DNA of 64,000 nt from Sialis fuliginosa (Eukaryota > Arthropoda > Insecta > Megaloptera > Sialidae), in the NCBI GenBank assembly GCA_961205875.1, contig OY540810.1:23560001-23624000 (forward strand), in the 5' to 3' direction. The notes under the pieces were generated by a model. That model was given only the letters and a program-made list of their open reading frames with translations, made no database searches and was not told the DNA's origin. The translations under genes were made by a program, and so were the position numbers. How positions within the stretch are numbered: position 1 is the stretch's first letter; each line of letters opens with the position of its first letter. Below are positions 45,631-58,413 of the stretch, piece after piece.

Positions 45631-48600
45631 TATAATTCATTACCCTAAAATATATTAAAAATTAAATATATTTTTGTTATATTTTACAGTTCAAGTAAAA
45701 TAAATAACGTATATTATTTCAGTTTATAGTTTATTTTTTATAATTTAATCTTGAAAAACATATTCGCCGGTCTGTCTTGTTGCATCACCTTTATATTTCG
45801 TAACACCGCTGAAATACATATTGTATAAAATGAAAATGTACGTATATAACAATAATATGTGTGCACACATTCAAGCATTCATGTCTGTAAAAATAATCCA
45901 CAAATCGTATTGTGTAGATTTACACATAAACACATTAGATAGGGTGGTTAGTAGATCAAGCAAGCCTTTGTAACCAAGGGTACCAACTGTACTGTGAACC
46001 CAGATTATAGTGTTATGTACACCGGTGAGTCGGCGTTGCTAAGTCACAGGTTTGGATTGATTTTGTTTGTTGAAAATGTGCTATTAGATAGATATCTAGG
46101 AATTGGACAGGTTGTTTGATAAAACAATATTAAATTGGTGCTGTTTGGGATAGTTAAAAATACTTGATTTGAATTTAACCAGTCAAGGGACAAACGACTT
46201 AACAATACATACACTGACATATAAAACTAAAAGTGTAAATCTAATTAAATTATATTATTTTTAGCTTTGATAAAAGGGTATTTTTTAAATAATTTTATGT
46301 CCGTTAAGTTAAGTGTTACAAAAACATTTTAAAGTTGTTTTAATCCTGTAAATTTCATAAATTATAATTAACATTGTGTATACCTATAATGTTTACGTAT
46401 ACATATAAGGTGCCAGTTATTAAGATCACATTTATCCCAGGAGTTTTAATATTTTTTGCGATTGATGAGTCAGTCTTATATCATTTTCTTTATATGTATA
46501 TTTAGGTATAACTATTTATAAATTATAATATCAAGATTTTTTTATAAATACATTATGTGTCTAGTGTAAACATACTATTAGAAAAGCAAAAAATATATAC
46601 AATTTTTTGTTCAATATCTGTTAATTTATTAAAGATATGATCACAGTGGGTAAATTAATTTTTCAGAACAGGTTCTGTATGAATTTCTTTTCCAATGTTT
46701 TACGTTTTATAACTTAATTAATTATTATAAATGTTAAAATTGACCAAAGTACAACCCTGTTTTAAAATATATATGTAATGGTACAGATTTTAATATAAAA
46801 CTGAGCTGCTTTAATTCTTTATTCACTCAAATGAACATGTTGAGTAATTCTTTTTGGCTTGATCGAATAGTTTTATATTTTTATATCTAAGCAATGCAGT
46901 TGAAACATCTGTTGCAGATAAATCTTCTTAATCAAAGAATAATTATAAGATAATCTTCATTAGTTATTATTATATTAAATTATATAAGATCTTGAAAACA
47001 TAGATTTTTTATATGTAGATACCTATTATCAAATATCAATATTTTTTTATTCACTTAATTTACAAACTTTAGATTTTTGTTTACCAATATCGTAAAAACA
47101 AAACATCAATATTCGCCTCAATTATTTTATTATCTGTAAAATTATTTCCATTTCTTTTTGCACTAGTATTATATCGTTTATGTTGTATCGACTATATTTC
47201 TCGGGGGCCTATAGCCTTGAATTTTTTATATTTTTAAAGGCATCATTTTCCATCGATTGGCACTAAAATAATCGAGGCGAATATTAATTCTATTTAAAAA
47301 TTTAACTTGATTAGACTAAATATATTGTATGATTGTTTGTATTGTCAAGTTAGTTGTTTGGACTTCTGAACAAGTCATTTGTGAATGATTACAGTGCACT
47401 AGCACTAGCGTATACTTTTTAACATGTCGGTATTATATATATTGCTTAAAAGGAAGATTAGTCAATATTGTATGTTATATTAAAATTCATTTATCATTTT
47501 CTTGACACTTCCGATAGTTTAATTAATTATATTTCATAATTGTATCAACTACCTTATACTTAAAGATAATCTAACCGACTATTAGAAAGAAAAAAATAGA
47601 ACTATTTGATTTATATATTTGTCAAAATTGTATACTTATAAATTTAAATAATTCATAAAGAACTTTTCTATATGCCTGTATTTATATCACTTTTCCCTAC
47701 ATCTTTTTCATCTAGCAGGCATTGTAAAAGAGAAACATAGACTTAGAAACATAGATTATGAAAGATCACCTAAAAGTACCTAAACAATTAATTAATAAAC
47801 ACTCTTCACGATCTACTAAGAACTGAAATACATAAAAAAGTAAAAATGGAGCAATTCTTTATATGGAAGGAATTATGCAGTATTGCTGAGTGCTATTCAT
47901 TTTATTTTATTTGATCTATTATTTAATTATATACAGTATTATGTACTGTTGTATATATTAATAACGTAGTACTAATAATTAATTATTATTATTATTATAA
48001 ATAACCTAATACAGACCTCAGAACATTATTTTTCTTACAAAATTTAACGTAGGTACATCTACATTAAATTAATCAATCAATTTTATTTAGAAATAATAGG
48101 TACCTATCTCGTGATTTTTGTGCGAAATTTTCGAGAAAATATTTCCTATTTCTCGAGAAATTTGATAGTTTCTGGATTTTTTTTATATTTTCATATGAAA
48201 ATAAAATTCTTATTTCTTTATAATGTTCGTCAATTTTTTCAGAACTACTATACCTTACAATTTTATTTTAACGTATTTTTCTATCTTTACTAATTTTACA
48301 GATAGATATATCAATTAGGTATTTAATTAAAATATGATAAATAAAACAGAAATTCCGTTATTTTTGGAATGGAAATATGAACATATTTTTGTGGGTTCTC
48401 AATGACTCACAATTTAAAATTTATTTTCCTGAGAAATCAAAATTGTTCAGAAAAGAGAATCACTAATACCGAGATTCTGAAATGAGAGTAGCAATCAATA
48501 CATGTAAGGTACTTATAAATTGAACATACTTTAATATTAATTACATTACATATACATATGTACAAATACAATGGCATATAAAATAATGACGTACTCATAT

Positions 48601-49472
48601 ATAAAACATGTAACGGTTAGGTTCCGTTTTTATTGATTGGTTTTAAATTATGATATATTCAGCTGTCTTAAGTTAAGTGTACTTTAATGGACCCCTGCTA
48701 CGATGCTACATAGATAAATACATTATTTGAGACGCTACTTAGAGAGGCTGAGCTGTTGTATTTAGATCATTGCCTTCACTTTACCCCGCGCGTCCGCCGA
48801 ATCGCATACGATATATACATTTTCACGATTCATTTTTTTAATTATTATTTTCCAATGCTTTTATTTACTTAGTGTAATATACCCAATGTAGCAATTATTT
48901 TTTTTGACGTGGTATATACAGTTATAGATCTTATTTAGATAAAGTGATTACATTTTTTCAGCCTGGAGGCAGATTTTTCTTAGGTATTGTTAAATACGTA
49001 CTTTGACGAATGTTTTATATTATTTACTATACACATTACACATACATATATATCAAAAAATTTATGAAACATTAGTAATTTGAAAATGTAGAGATTTAAC
49101 TTTTTTGAAATTTCAACTATTTATGTTATGCATAATAAGTATTTCATAACATTTTTTTATTAATTATCTTTTATCTTCTAGAATCTAGAGTAGATATTCT
49201 AAACCAATATTAGTGTTTTTATGTCCAATATTATAAAGAATTTGATCTGGACCAAAACCAAACGAAACAGTTTCTGTGAGGTGTCAAATCAAATTTGGTC
49301 TGGATTTTAGAACAGTAGTAATAAATTTATAATAATTTAAAACTATTATCCTATCTATTGTGTATACTAACCACCACTACCTTTAGATTGGTGATTTCTA
49401 ATTCATTAATTAATACAGTGTAACTGTCATTAATAGATAGTGTTTGATTTGGTTGACTTTATTATGTCATAT
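45631..49472. other. 3.8 kb AT-rich stretch with no recognised element
   Basis: The emptiest part of the window. A CpG-richer patch at 48770-48810 (CCCCGCGCGTCCGCCGAATCG) stands out in otherwise very AT-rich DNA; it has no frame, repeat partner or promoter pair that I trust. A donor-like GGTGAGTCGG is at 46022-46031. A 60-codon frame at 48111-48293 is Phe-rich and rejected. Confidence 0.4.
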
Positions 49473-49825
49473 AATAATAAAGGAACTAGCAAAATTTGTT
49501 AGTAAATAAGCACTTTCAATTGGGTTATCAAGCTTATATGGCAGTTCGCTTGAAGTATCATGAAGTGTTTGCCAAGTTCTTCACACGCACAGTAAGTTAA
49601 TACCAACAGTATTAAAACAGTGGTGATTATTATAATAATAATATGTTCTGTGGTGAACTGGTGATATTATGAAAATTATCTTGCACAGTCAGAGTTGCTA
49701 TTTGTGTTATAATTTTAAGTATTACTGATCTAAATTCCAATTAAAATCTATAAATATTATAGTAGAATTAATATTCCGGTAAAAGTGCTTGTTTGCCAAT
49801 ACATTTTGTTAGCTCCTTTATAATA
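49473..49825 (+). mobile_element. AATAAAGGA-CTAACAAAATT TIR element, copy 1, ~353 bp
   Basis: Left end AATAAAGGAACTAGCAAAAT with AAGCACTT inside; right end AAGTGCTTGTTTGCC then TTAGCTCCTTTATAAT. These form an inverted repeat of about 45 bp with gaps. Copy 2 at 59135-59451 is inverted: its complement shares GTATTAAAACAGTGGTGAT and ATTATGAAAATTAT words. Noncoding; superfamily unassigned. Confidence 0.7.
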
Positions 49826-50839
49826 CTGAACATTAGATATACATTATTATAAATAGTTTTGCACAACATAAGGTACTTAAAGATTATTAAAAACTATTAA
49901 TTCGTTTATATGTATGTTACATATATTTTGACGTAAAAGATATTGAACTTTCCATGGTTAGGAATCAAAATAATAATGTTTTATATTTTGATTTTGGTTA
50001 TAATTTTACGAAGTCAATTTGAGTATCCCATATTGATTTGTATACATTAAATAAACTATCAAGATAATAAAAATAGTCGTATTTATAAATATTTTTGGTA
50101 GGTAACAATTTTGTGATATTTGTTCGAGTGTGAACTAATTCTACATGTCACTATTTTATTTAGAAGTTTAACTACATTTATGTATTAGGTTACTTTACAG
50201 AAATGCCGCTTTATCATGTATTAAAATCAAGGACCACCAAAGAGTAAATAGATCGTTGCTTTATGTTCATAAAAAAACTCTTTTATTAAGAACGAAAATA
50301 ATTTTTATTTGTCAAGATAGAACTATGTATCGTATTACAATATTAATTTTTTTGTTATAAATAATAATTGAAAATAAAATTATAACTTTTTATTTTTATT
50401 TTTACTTCTTCATTTAGAAATATTTAAAAACAATTAAATAATTCTTTACATAGAAAGTTAGATTGTTCTTTTTTAGTTTCTTATCTTTATGTTGAAATTT
50501 CTTTAAAAAATTTAAATATATGAACCAAGTTTGAAAAAAATTATATTAAGTCTTTCTTTGTTAAATGTCACATGCACATAATATTTAGTGCAAATGTGTT
50601 CATAAGACAAAGACACAATCACTCAAATATTTGCTATCTGTTTTTTTTAATTCATAGATATGTTCTCTAGCCAGGTTTTAGGATTTATTTTTCTACGTAA
50701 GGTAACATAAGGAATATGTAGTGACGATTATAGTAAATCAAATTGGGACAAAATTTGCCGCCAGCGCGCTCTTTTGCAATATGCTGCCTAAACTGTTAAA
50801 TATTAAACAATATAATGAAATAAAGAATTGTGTAGAATA
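49826..50839. other. AT-rich non-coding stretch
   Basis: No features supported. GCCGCCAGCGCGCTC at 50758-50772 is a GC-rich island next to the Helitron-like end below and may belong to it. Confidence 0.45.
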
Positions 50840-50916
50840 AAAAAATCTAAAATAATTCAACTGTATTTTTCAAAAATCCTAAAGTTAATGCGAGCGAAGC
50901 CGCGGTTACAGTTAGT
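50840..50916 (+). mobile_element. Helitron-like 3' end with GCGAGCGAAGCCGCGG hairpin
   Basis: AATGCGAGCGAAGCCGCGG (50888-50906) is a GC-rich block able to form a short hairpin, followed by TTACAGTTAGT ending at 50916. The GAGCGAAGCCGCGG...AGT layout is a common 3' end in insect nonautonomous Helitrons, which should end CTRRT after a hairpin; here the last five bases are TTAGT. The 5' end was not located. Confidence 0.45.
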
Positions 50917-51506
50917 TATTTATATGTCGCTTCCACTTACATAAAGTGTTTTTGATACACTCTATATTATTATCTCTATGGCTATAACGCACCACCGATA
51001 TACACAATATAATACTATTAACTATAGCATTCGAACAAAGAGGGCGCATATCTCTTTGTTATACGTCATTCGGCAAAAACAACAAATGCATATTTTAATG
51101 ACCACACGTTGATGATTTCGGGTCGTACACACATACTCATATACGTCGTATATTGTATTAACCTCCATCATACGTAAATGCGAGAGTCCTTTGGAATGTA
51201 CCTGCCTTTTTGGCTCCAGACAACTTTTTTATCGTTGTTACTTTGTGTACCTACAGGTAACCATTGCCCAGGTAAATGTAACACTAGGATGGTATTTCGG
51301 CGTATGTAACATATACACATATGTATGTGATTGTACAGTTAGGGGTATAAGTTTTCAAGAGAAAGTGAAATAAGTTTTATTTGAGTTAAATATTTTTGTA
51401 TTATTTATTTTGTTGGATTTTGATTTATTGGATGCATAATGCTTAATCAATGTTTATATAATGTTTATAGTAATAATATATATTTATAATAATAATATAA
51501 CACTGG
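50917..51506. other. Mixed stretch with short frame
   Basis: ACAAAGAG...CTCTTTGT (51035-51058) is a small perfect palindrome. A 60-codon frame (51191-51373) contains two donor-like CAG/GTAA sites (51255 and 51270) but no recognisable protein. Moderately GC-rich for the window; no gene supported. Confidence 0.35.
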
Positions 51507-51930
51507 CCGACAAACAGTGGCATAGCTAAGAGAACGAGGGCCCGCCCGCAAAAGTTTTTGGGGACCTCCCTTATTCTTATTATTAATAAAAATTAGCATT
51601 TGTTTAAATAAAAACTTTTATTAATCAAAATTTATCTATAAACTGCGTCTTATTTTACTTCGAAATTATTTTGTCCAAATAATATTTATAATATTTATAT
51701 AATATTAATATTTTCAGTATATTCATATTCTACATTAAATACACCAAGGGCCTTAAGACGGGATTGTGACAAAGTGCTTTGCAAATAAGATTTTTATTAA
51801 TTTATTTGTGTAATTTTTATTTTATTATTAGTTTTTTATGTGTATACGTATTTTTTTCTGGCTTTCCGAGGCCCCCCTAGTGCGGGGCAATCCCGCATTG
51901 AGGCCCTATTTCTACGCCACTGCCGATAAA
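51507..51930. mobile_element. hAT MITE with 8 bp target duplication, 408 bp
   Basis: The element (51515-51922) starts CAGTGGCATAGCTAAGAGAA and ends GCCCTATTTCTACGCCACTG, an inverted repeat over the outer bases with GGGCCC/GAGGCCC words inside. Flanks CCGACAAA (51507-51514) and CCGATAAA (51923-51930) match at 7 of 8, the hAT signature. The interior is AT-rich and noncoding. Confident as a hAT-derived element. Confidence 0.8.
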
Positions 51931-54554
51931 ATATAACACAACAACTACTATGTGTATAATTTAAATACCTTAAATGATATATATTTACAAAGTTATTCTC
52001 TTACGAATTCTCTTATACGAATAAAAATTGATTTTTTAGCCAAAATTCAGCAATTTTAAAAATTCAAAGTGCTATTACATAAACAATTGTTGTCCAATTT
52101 TAACGCAATTTACTAAATTTGTAGCTTAATTTAACTTCTTTATTGTGTTAAAATTTTTTGAGTAATCGAATGAAAATTGGTGAAATGGTACAAAATTAAC
52201 CGTTCGTGTCAAATTTGGTAGTTAGCGGCGTATGTATGACTATATAGTTAAATAAATTCTGTGATTGATTTCAATTTCTAATATACTTATATTTTGATAT
52301 GTATGATCAGCGACACAATAATTAGTAAAGTCCTTGGTTTCTGAGTATAAGCCACATAATTTTCAGTTCGACTGTTGTTTCGCCTTAAATTACTTTAAAG
52401 CGTGATTAAACTACGAATTAGTTTAATATCGAAATAATTAGTAATTTATTTTTTCTATAAAAGATTTTTCGCGTAATAATTTAAATATGAAACTTAGCTT
52501 GCAATATATAATAAAAAGTTGTGTGATTTTTTTAACAACCGAAAAAGTGATAATAACTGTCTGTAGCAATGTTAATAAAAATGCTTTAATTTAACGACAA
52601 TCTTCTGGATACAAAGTGAAAACAAAATATATGTATACTTGAAAAATGTAATTATTTTGATATTTACTACAGTACATAAATAAGTGGAAAATAAATCTAA
52701 TGAATATAAATATATCAAATAATAATTAGAACCAGGCAGTTTTTCATTACTTAATTTGTTGTATTTATAATAAATAAAATTGTTTCATAATATAAAAAAA
52801 TTAACTGCTCAGATCTTACTAAAGAATCAGGGACCTATTTACATAATAGACGGAAAGGGGAAATGCCCTGAGCGGCAAAATTTAGTTTAGTTATCGCCTA
52901 AGACAATATAAAGTATTTTGTTTTATTATATTTAATCAACGCCCAATTTAATCAAAATTATTTAAAATTCATTGTAAAATACCTTGAAAGATAAGAATTA
53001 GATTTATCGAAATTTAATAAAAAATTCAAGTACTTTTATAATATTTTATTATTTAATGTTCACATACTTATGTCACTTAGTGTACATATGCACATTGAAT
53101 TTATATATATATTTGGAATTGGGGAAGGTGTGTGTAAAAGGTATAAGACCGATTCTTATACCTACCTGCTATTTTTTTCTACATGAACAAAGAGACTCTT
53201 CCACACTTCTCGATGTTTATCACGGGTTTGATTTTTTCGTTGTTGTTGTAATTAATTTCTAGAATACATTGTAAATTTTTTATGGCGGCTTACGTTAATT
53301 GATTTCCTGGAATTTAAGAATAATTGCTTTGGATTTTATATTTACAGTACCAATATATGGGTCTCGGGTAGGTACTTCGAAATGGTTTTGTTTTAAATTA
53401 CTGCCTTTACATTTTTATATCTTTTTCTGTTACTTAAAATTCATGGCCATACATCAACTATTTTATTTTTATTATTTTCTGTATAGAGATACTTATTTTT
53501 ATAAATAAATTTAATATACATTTGCCTTTATATTTTTTTATCTATTTTAAAAACATTCATGAAAAGTTTAACAAAAATTATGATTATAAAAATCAAAAGT
53601 ATTATTCGTAAATTAAAACAATCAAAATTCAGCAAGGCCTAGAAGCTGCAAGAAGAAGTGCCCTTGAAGCGGCACAGTGAAGAAGAGGAAAAAAAGAATA
53701 ACAAGTTCTTTTATAGTCAGAACGAAATATAGGTCACCTCGTAACCGGAAAAAAAAACACAAAACTTCTTCCAGCAGCTTTCAGTTCCTACACCACCATC
53801 AATGGCGGGCTATGTGAATATTAAAGGGGTTTCTATACAGTTATATTTGTTATAATGTTATAGTGATACTTTATAGCAGTATAAGCGTTGTTAAGAATCG
53901 TGCAAGTTCGTAGATAAATAATTTATAAATTTATCAATATTGTTTGATATTTACCAGCACTATTTTAAATATCGATTGAATTTAATAGTCAACTATGTTA
54001 TAAAGAAAATATTGTCTAAATAATATTATCTTAAAACCATGTTTCCAGTAAATTGTCGATTTTTATTCAAACTGATTTTTTTTACAAATGTCAGTTGTAA
54101 TAATTCATCAAAAATCAACAATCAAAGTCAATGTACTCAAAATTAAACTTGGAACACAGTTTAAATTCAATAAAAACATCGTTATTAACAATTATATTTC
54201 CTTACTTTCAACTCGAAAAGTAAAACCAAAAAGCCTATTTTTTAGAATACTATTGGCAGCCAAGTTTAGTATACATAACAGTAGCAACTGTTCCCCAACA
54301 ATTAACGTAGAACTATATCTATTGTCATTTTGTCATATTTCTTATTATAAAAAATATGTAAAATTAATGATACTAGGTCGACTATATGCACAAAATCCTA
54401 TAAAAATTAATTTAAGGGTTGAGAGATAGGAGATTGAATTATGTTCTATGTCAAAAAGCACCAATAAGAGTTGGGGCAAAGCATTCGACGGTAGTTTGTC
54501 CAATAAAATACATTGCATATTAAAAATATAGTAAGGTGAAATCGCACACTAAAT
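51931..54554. other. 2.6 kb AT-rich stretch, fragments only
   Basis: CAGGGACCTATTTACATAAT near 52828 with GCCCTGAGCGGCAAAATT is a TE remnant related in reverse to 28255-28275. Frames at 53056-53262, 53299-53508 and 54088-54429 (113 codons) have AT-driven compositions and no motif. No gene supported. Confidence 0.4.
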
Positions 54555-54950
54555 AGAGTTTCACACCGATTTTAGATTTTTCTCGGTTTCATATCATTTT
54601 CATCTCGTTTACGAGACAGAATTAAATTTTGATATTATTAAGTCTTTGTAATTTTAACGAGACGAGACCAGCTTAAGTTTTAACGAAACCAAGACGCAGT
54701 AGCGTACCGAGGGGGCAAAATTGAGGTAGCAACGAAAAAAAAGGTCATCAATATTAGTAGCAGCGCAATTGTAGATTGGGAGCAGCAAAGAGGTAGCAAC
54801 GAAAAAAAGGTAATAAATTTTCATATTTAGCATATAGTGTATGGAGGTGGGGTGGCAAATTTGCTATCTACCCAGGGCGTCAGAAACTTACAGTACGCCA
54901 CTGCCTGACGATATCAAGTTTAATCAAAAGCCTCGTCAATATTCTCGATT
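54555..54950 (+). mobile_element. CTCGTCTCG-family hAT-like MITE, copy 5, split by a MITE
   Basis: Begins AGAGTTTCACACCGATTTTAG with CTCGGTTTC and CTCGTTTACGAGACAG words, and continues past the 54697-54903 insertion into CCTCGTCAATATTCTCG. The left end matches the CAGGGCTTCACACG terminus of copy 2 in outline. Confidence 0.5.
54697..54903. mobile_element. hAT-like MITE nested in the CTCG element, 207 bp
   Basis: Ends CAGTAGCGTACCGAGGGGGC and its inverted counterpart AGTACGCCACTG. Inside, GAGGTAGCAACGAAAAAAA is directly repeated (54723 and 54791). Flanks CCAAGACG and CCTGACGA are only loosely similar, so the 8 bp duplication is unproven. Noncoding. Confidence 0.65.
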
Positions 54951-55403
54951 GTAAAGATTGTCATTAAGGAGTATATTAATAATGTATAATATGTTTGTAT
55001 TTTGAGACCTGGAAGTTAAATCTATTTTTGAAAATATTCAATGTTGTGGTTGGTAAAAGTCGAGGCACCACTGCACTTTTAATTTTGAAAATATTTCCGA
55101 GACTCACACATGCACGCGTACTTCTTCGATTTAAAAAACAAGGAGTTAGTCTTTCCGCGAACCGACTTCTTGCACACTGTACTACATACCAGTGGTGACC
55201 ATCTAGCTTCGTTGATTTATTTCCATTGTTATTTTAGTTTGCTAATGTAGGGATTGTTTTCGTTAACCGGTTCATACCGAACGCGATATTTTTTCTTCTT
55301 GTAAAAATATTTTTTTTAAAATAGCATTACTTTGGTTTACTTTGATGAGGGATCAAGAATTTTGAATATTATAATTAACTAAGATATGAATGGTTTTAAG
55401 GAT
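54951..55403. other. Mixed stretch with 67-codon frame
   Basis: A frame at 54995-55198 has a moderately balanced product (contains SRGTTALLILKIFPRLTHA) but no known motif. It could be a decayed exon or TE frame; there is too little to decide. Confidence 0.25.
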
Positions 55404-55515
55404 TTTATTAAAACGGAAACCCCATTAGCGAAGTTATTTTGTCCGTTTGTTCGTCCGTCCGCAGCATAACACAAAAACTACTAGACCGATTGAGGTGAAA
55501 TTTAGAATAGATATA
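55404..55515 (+). repeat. Dispersed repeat with GTCCGTCCGCAGCATAA word
   Basis: Plus-strand partner of 22848-22956: ACCCCATTAGCGAAG, a GTCCGTTTGTTCGTCCGTCC tract, GCAGCATAAC and AAAACTACTAGACCGA in order. Probably a TE tail. Confidence 0.6.
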
Positions 55516-56003
55516 TAAAATTACTTGCCCGTTCTGGAAAATAAAAATAATTTCGAATTATTTGACGAGTTATAAAAAATACGTCACAAATGTATATAAT
55601 AAATACAAAACAAATTTACCAGCGAAAAATGGTACAAACTGCAAATAAAAAAATGATTTCTATACGCTTATAACATCGAAATTAATTTATAAAAAAAAGT
55701 GTGAGTCCTCGAGTACTAGTGTCTCATACTGTACAGTTTTTCAAATTTATTCTATTATTTTATTTTTAAATAATAACACAAAGTACAATAAAATTTAAAG
55801 TTTTTCGCAAAATGAATCAACTACAGAAAATGCAATTGGTATATATAGATAAATAGAGAGATAGATTAACAAATTATAATTTTGAACTGTTTTTTAAACG
55901 AAGGTTTAAGGCTCCTAATACACGTGTCGAGTTTAGTTTGACTATGAAACCACAGTTTCTTTGTTTTTCCAGTAGAAGATTTTAATAATAATAAATCGTT
56001 AAC
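55516..56003. other. AT-rich non-coding stretch
   Basis: No feature supported. The 81-codon minus-strand frame 55866-56111 crosses into the retroposon copy and is rejected. Confidence 0.45.
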
Positions 56004-56205
56004 ATATTTAAATTCAAGTATTGAGGCTTCCGCGGTGATCTTGATATGGATCTTGGCTTCTGGGTGTAAGCCGCGTCGGTTTGGTCGTGTTATCGTCCAA
56101 CGTTTCGTCACACATTGCAGTCGACATCTTCAGGGCTCTTCTAAAATAACACGACCAAACCGACACGGCTTACACCCAGAAGCCAAGATCCATATATTTA
56201 AATTC
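56004..56205 (-). mobile_element. Small retroposon-like element, copy 4, with 12 bp target duplication
   Basis: The insert 56016-56193 lies between exact 12 bp repeats ATATTTAAATTC (56004-56015 and 56194-56205). Arms GATCTTGGCTTCTGGGTGTA (56049-56068) and its complement near 56171-56190 flank the core, read on the minus strand as CTGAAGATGTCGAC...GACGAAACG (56101-56133). Relative to copy 1 the core is flipped between the arms. The 64-codon frame across it is rejected. Confidence 0.7.
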
Positions 56206-56229
56206 CTTTCATTGCCAGCTTTCATTTAA

Positions 56230-56431
56230 TTTTTTTTATAACCCATTTGCCTCCTCAAAAAGCACCAAAAAATATGTCGGGTCTATTATAGGTCCACCAT
56301 TTACTATAAGTATGCCAAATCTCAGCTTTCTATGAGGTCAAACGGCTTAGTAGTTAGAAGCTGTGACAGACAGACACAATGTTGATTCCATAAGTGTTCC
56401 ACTTTTCTGATTTTGGTACGAAGCACTAAAT
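56230..56431 (+). repeat. Dispersed repeat with CAGACAGACA tract, copy 2
   Basis: Same order of words as 29540-29758 (AAAAAGCACCAAAAA, GGTCCACCATTTACTATAA, CCAAATCTCAGC, GTCAAACGG, ATGTTGATTCC). It lies about 25 bp right of the retroposon-like copy 4. Confidence 0.65.
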
Positions 56432-57228
56432 TGAATACAACTTGGAAGAATAGAGAAAATATTAATCATTCCAGGAAAAATAGTTTTATTCAAGTCGGTC
56501 AACATTGACGGGATCCGTAAATTGTGTACTTTTTTATAAATTATGCAATTTTTGTATTTTAACATAATTTTTAAAATGTATAACTTCATTTTCTAAAAAA
56601 AAACAACAACAATATTCAATCAAAAAATCAAAATATATATATGATATATCAAATTACAATATTTTTTCGGTTGAATAAAATTAATAATTCAAGTCCATAT
56701 TGCGTGTAGGGTATCCTTAAATGTCGAAAATTAAAGATATAAACGTATATGCCATATGATACATTGCATTTATTAATTCTTGATAGAAAAGAAGGTAAAA
56801 CAATACGATTTCACGTATATGAATTTAGTATTTTTACTTCTTTTTATAAAGGATTACATACTGCAGCTGACTTTTTCAAAACTAGTTTGGAACGTGCTAT
56901 AAACGGAATGCTACCATCTGGCTTTGCAAAAATCGTAAAAAACCCTTCCGAAAACACACTTTAAAAAGCGATTGCATTATTAAAACTGGTGTTTATATTT
57001 TCATCAGGGACGGGGTATGTAATTTTGTATAATTAAGATTAGAATTTATTACTTTTATCAAAAATATTGACTAGAATATTTATACTAATAACTTATTTAG
57101 TGTAGATATTTGTGAATTTACATATATTGCAATAAGTAACATTTGAATTCTAGGTGAAAGCAGCGTTATTTTAGTTGTTCCCAAAATATTATTGTGTTTG
57201 TTGACTGAGGTTAAACTATATTAACTCA
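56432..57228. other. Stretch with a coding-like 71-codon frame
   Basis: The frame at 56749-56964 (plus) has a more protein-like composition than most, with residues about 35-71 reading as an amphipathic, charged segment (contains TAADFFKTSLERAINGM). I recognise no family. It has an in-frame stop and no evident splice sites, so it may be the end of a decayed TE or gene frame, or chance. Confidence 0.25.
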
Positions 57229-58413
57229 GTGCTTCTTAAATTTTTTGTGTCCACGGTCTAGTATTTCTTTTTAATTAAAAATAAACTATTTTCAAAGAGA
57301 GAAATTAAACTAATTTACCAAAATAATGACAGAGCTTTTTTACCTTCAGATATAAAAAAAATTTTTTTTACAACACCAAAAAAGAACAAGTGCTCCCCTC
57401 CACTCTTTCTCGGGTGAACACCATTACCAATAACGATATCCAAATAAGTTTTTTAAGGCACTCATCAGAAACATAATCTAATCTTACTGCGGTGGGCTCT
57501 TCCTAACTCCGGGTCCAAACTACGGGCATGTTAGCCTTTCACATTTTGTGGGGGCCACGATGAAGTCAATGTAATATATCTCTCGATATATTAACGAAAA
57601 AATTAAACTAGATTATGATGAAATTTATAAATAAACTTGTTAGCCATTGCGGAAGTAAAAATATTGTCGATTCCATCCCTGGTATAAGTTACCAAAAACT
57701 CATTTAGAATCGGTTATTATATTTTGTTGTGTTCTCTTATATAAAATACTGCATGTAGTAATATTGTTGCCTATTTAATTGTTGGTTTTATGTTTTCGAA
57801 TGTAATGCTAGAACTTGTTTATTCGTCGGCAGACTTTATTCAGTTCCAAGAAATATTACTACCGAGACTTAAAGCTTTAGGTAACTTTATGACTTCATAG
57901 TCAACACACTTAAATTTCCAGAGCAAAAAATCAATTATGGAATACTGTTTTTCTATGAACATATAAAACATATTATTGCCCAGTTTATACTTCTCCAATT
58001 GTTTTTAAAAATTATTATTATTGGATCTGGTTAGCAGATGACTCTATATAAAAATCATTAAAATCATGTAGAGGAATGGGGTGGTATTCCAGAATTGTTA
58101 TTTTTTCAAAATATTACAAGATTCAAACAATCATCAATTATTTTCGATCATGTGCTTTTTACATCGACATATTAAATAGCACAAAAGTTAAAATTTTAAC
58201 TGTGGAAAAAACTAAAATTTAAAAAATATACGAGGCTAATATTAAGAAAAATATCAAATTAATATTTTCTAATAAAATTTTATAAAATGTGAATATTTCA
58301 TCGGTATTTATTAATTCTTCGATGATTAACTACACGAGGAAGCACTGGTAGATGCTTTTATTTTAGATTGTATTATAGAATTGGTATTTACATTTATAAA
58401 TTAAATAAACTAA
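57229..58413. other. AT-rich stretch with a hAT-like end
   Basis: TCAGTGCTTCTTAAATTTTT (57228-57247) followed by GTGTCCACGG resembles a hAT left terminus; a possible interior continues to GTGGGGGCCACGATG near 57550, but no proper right end was found. The rest is AT-rich. Confidence 0.3.

Noticed and set aside
51256..51270. 15 nt microexon between TACAG and GTAAATG
   Set aside because: Acceptor and donor words are present but minimal; the block is itself GTAACC-led and likely to occur by chance.
54088..54429. 113-codon gene
   Set aside because: Lys/Ile/Asn-rich product with no motif, no splice signals and no raised G+C; compatible with chance.
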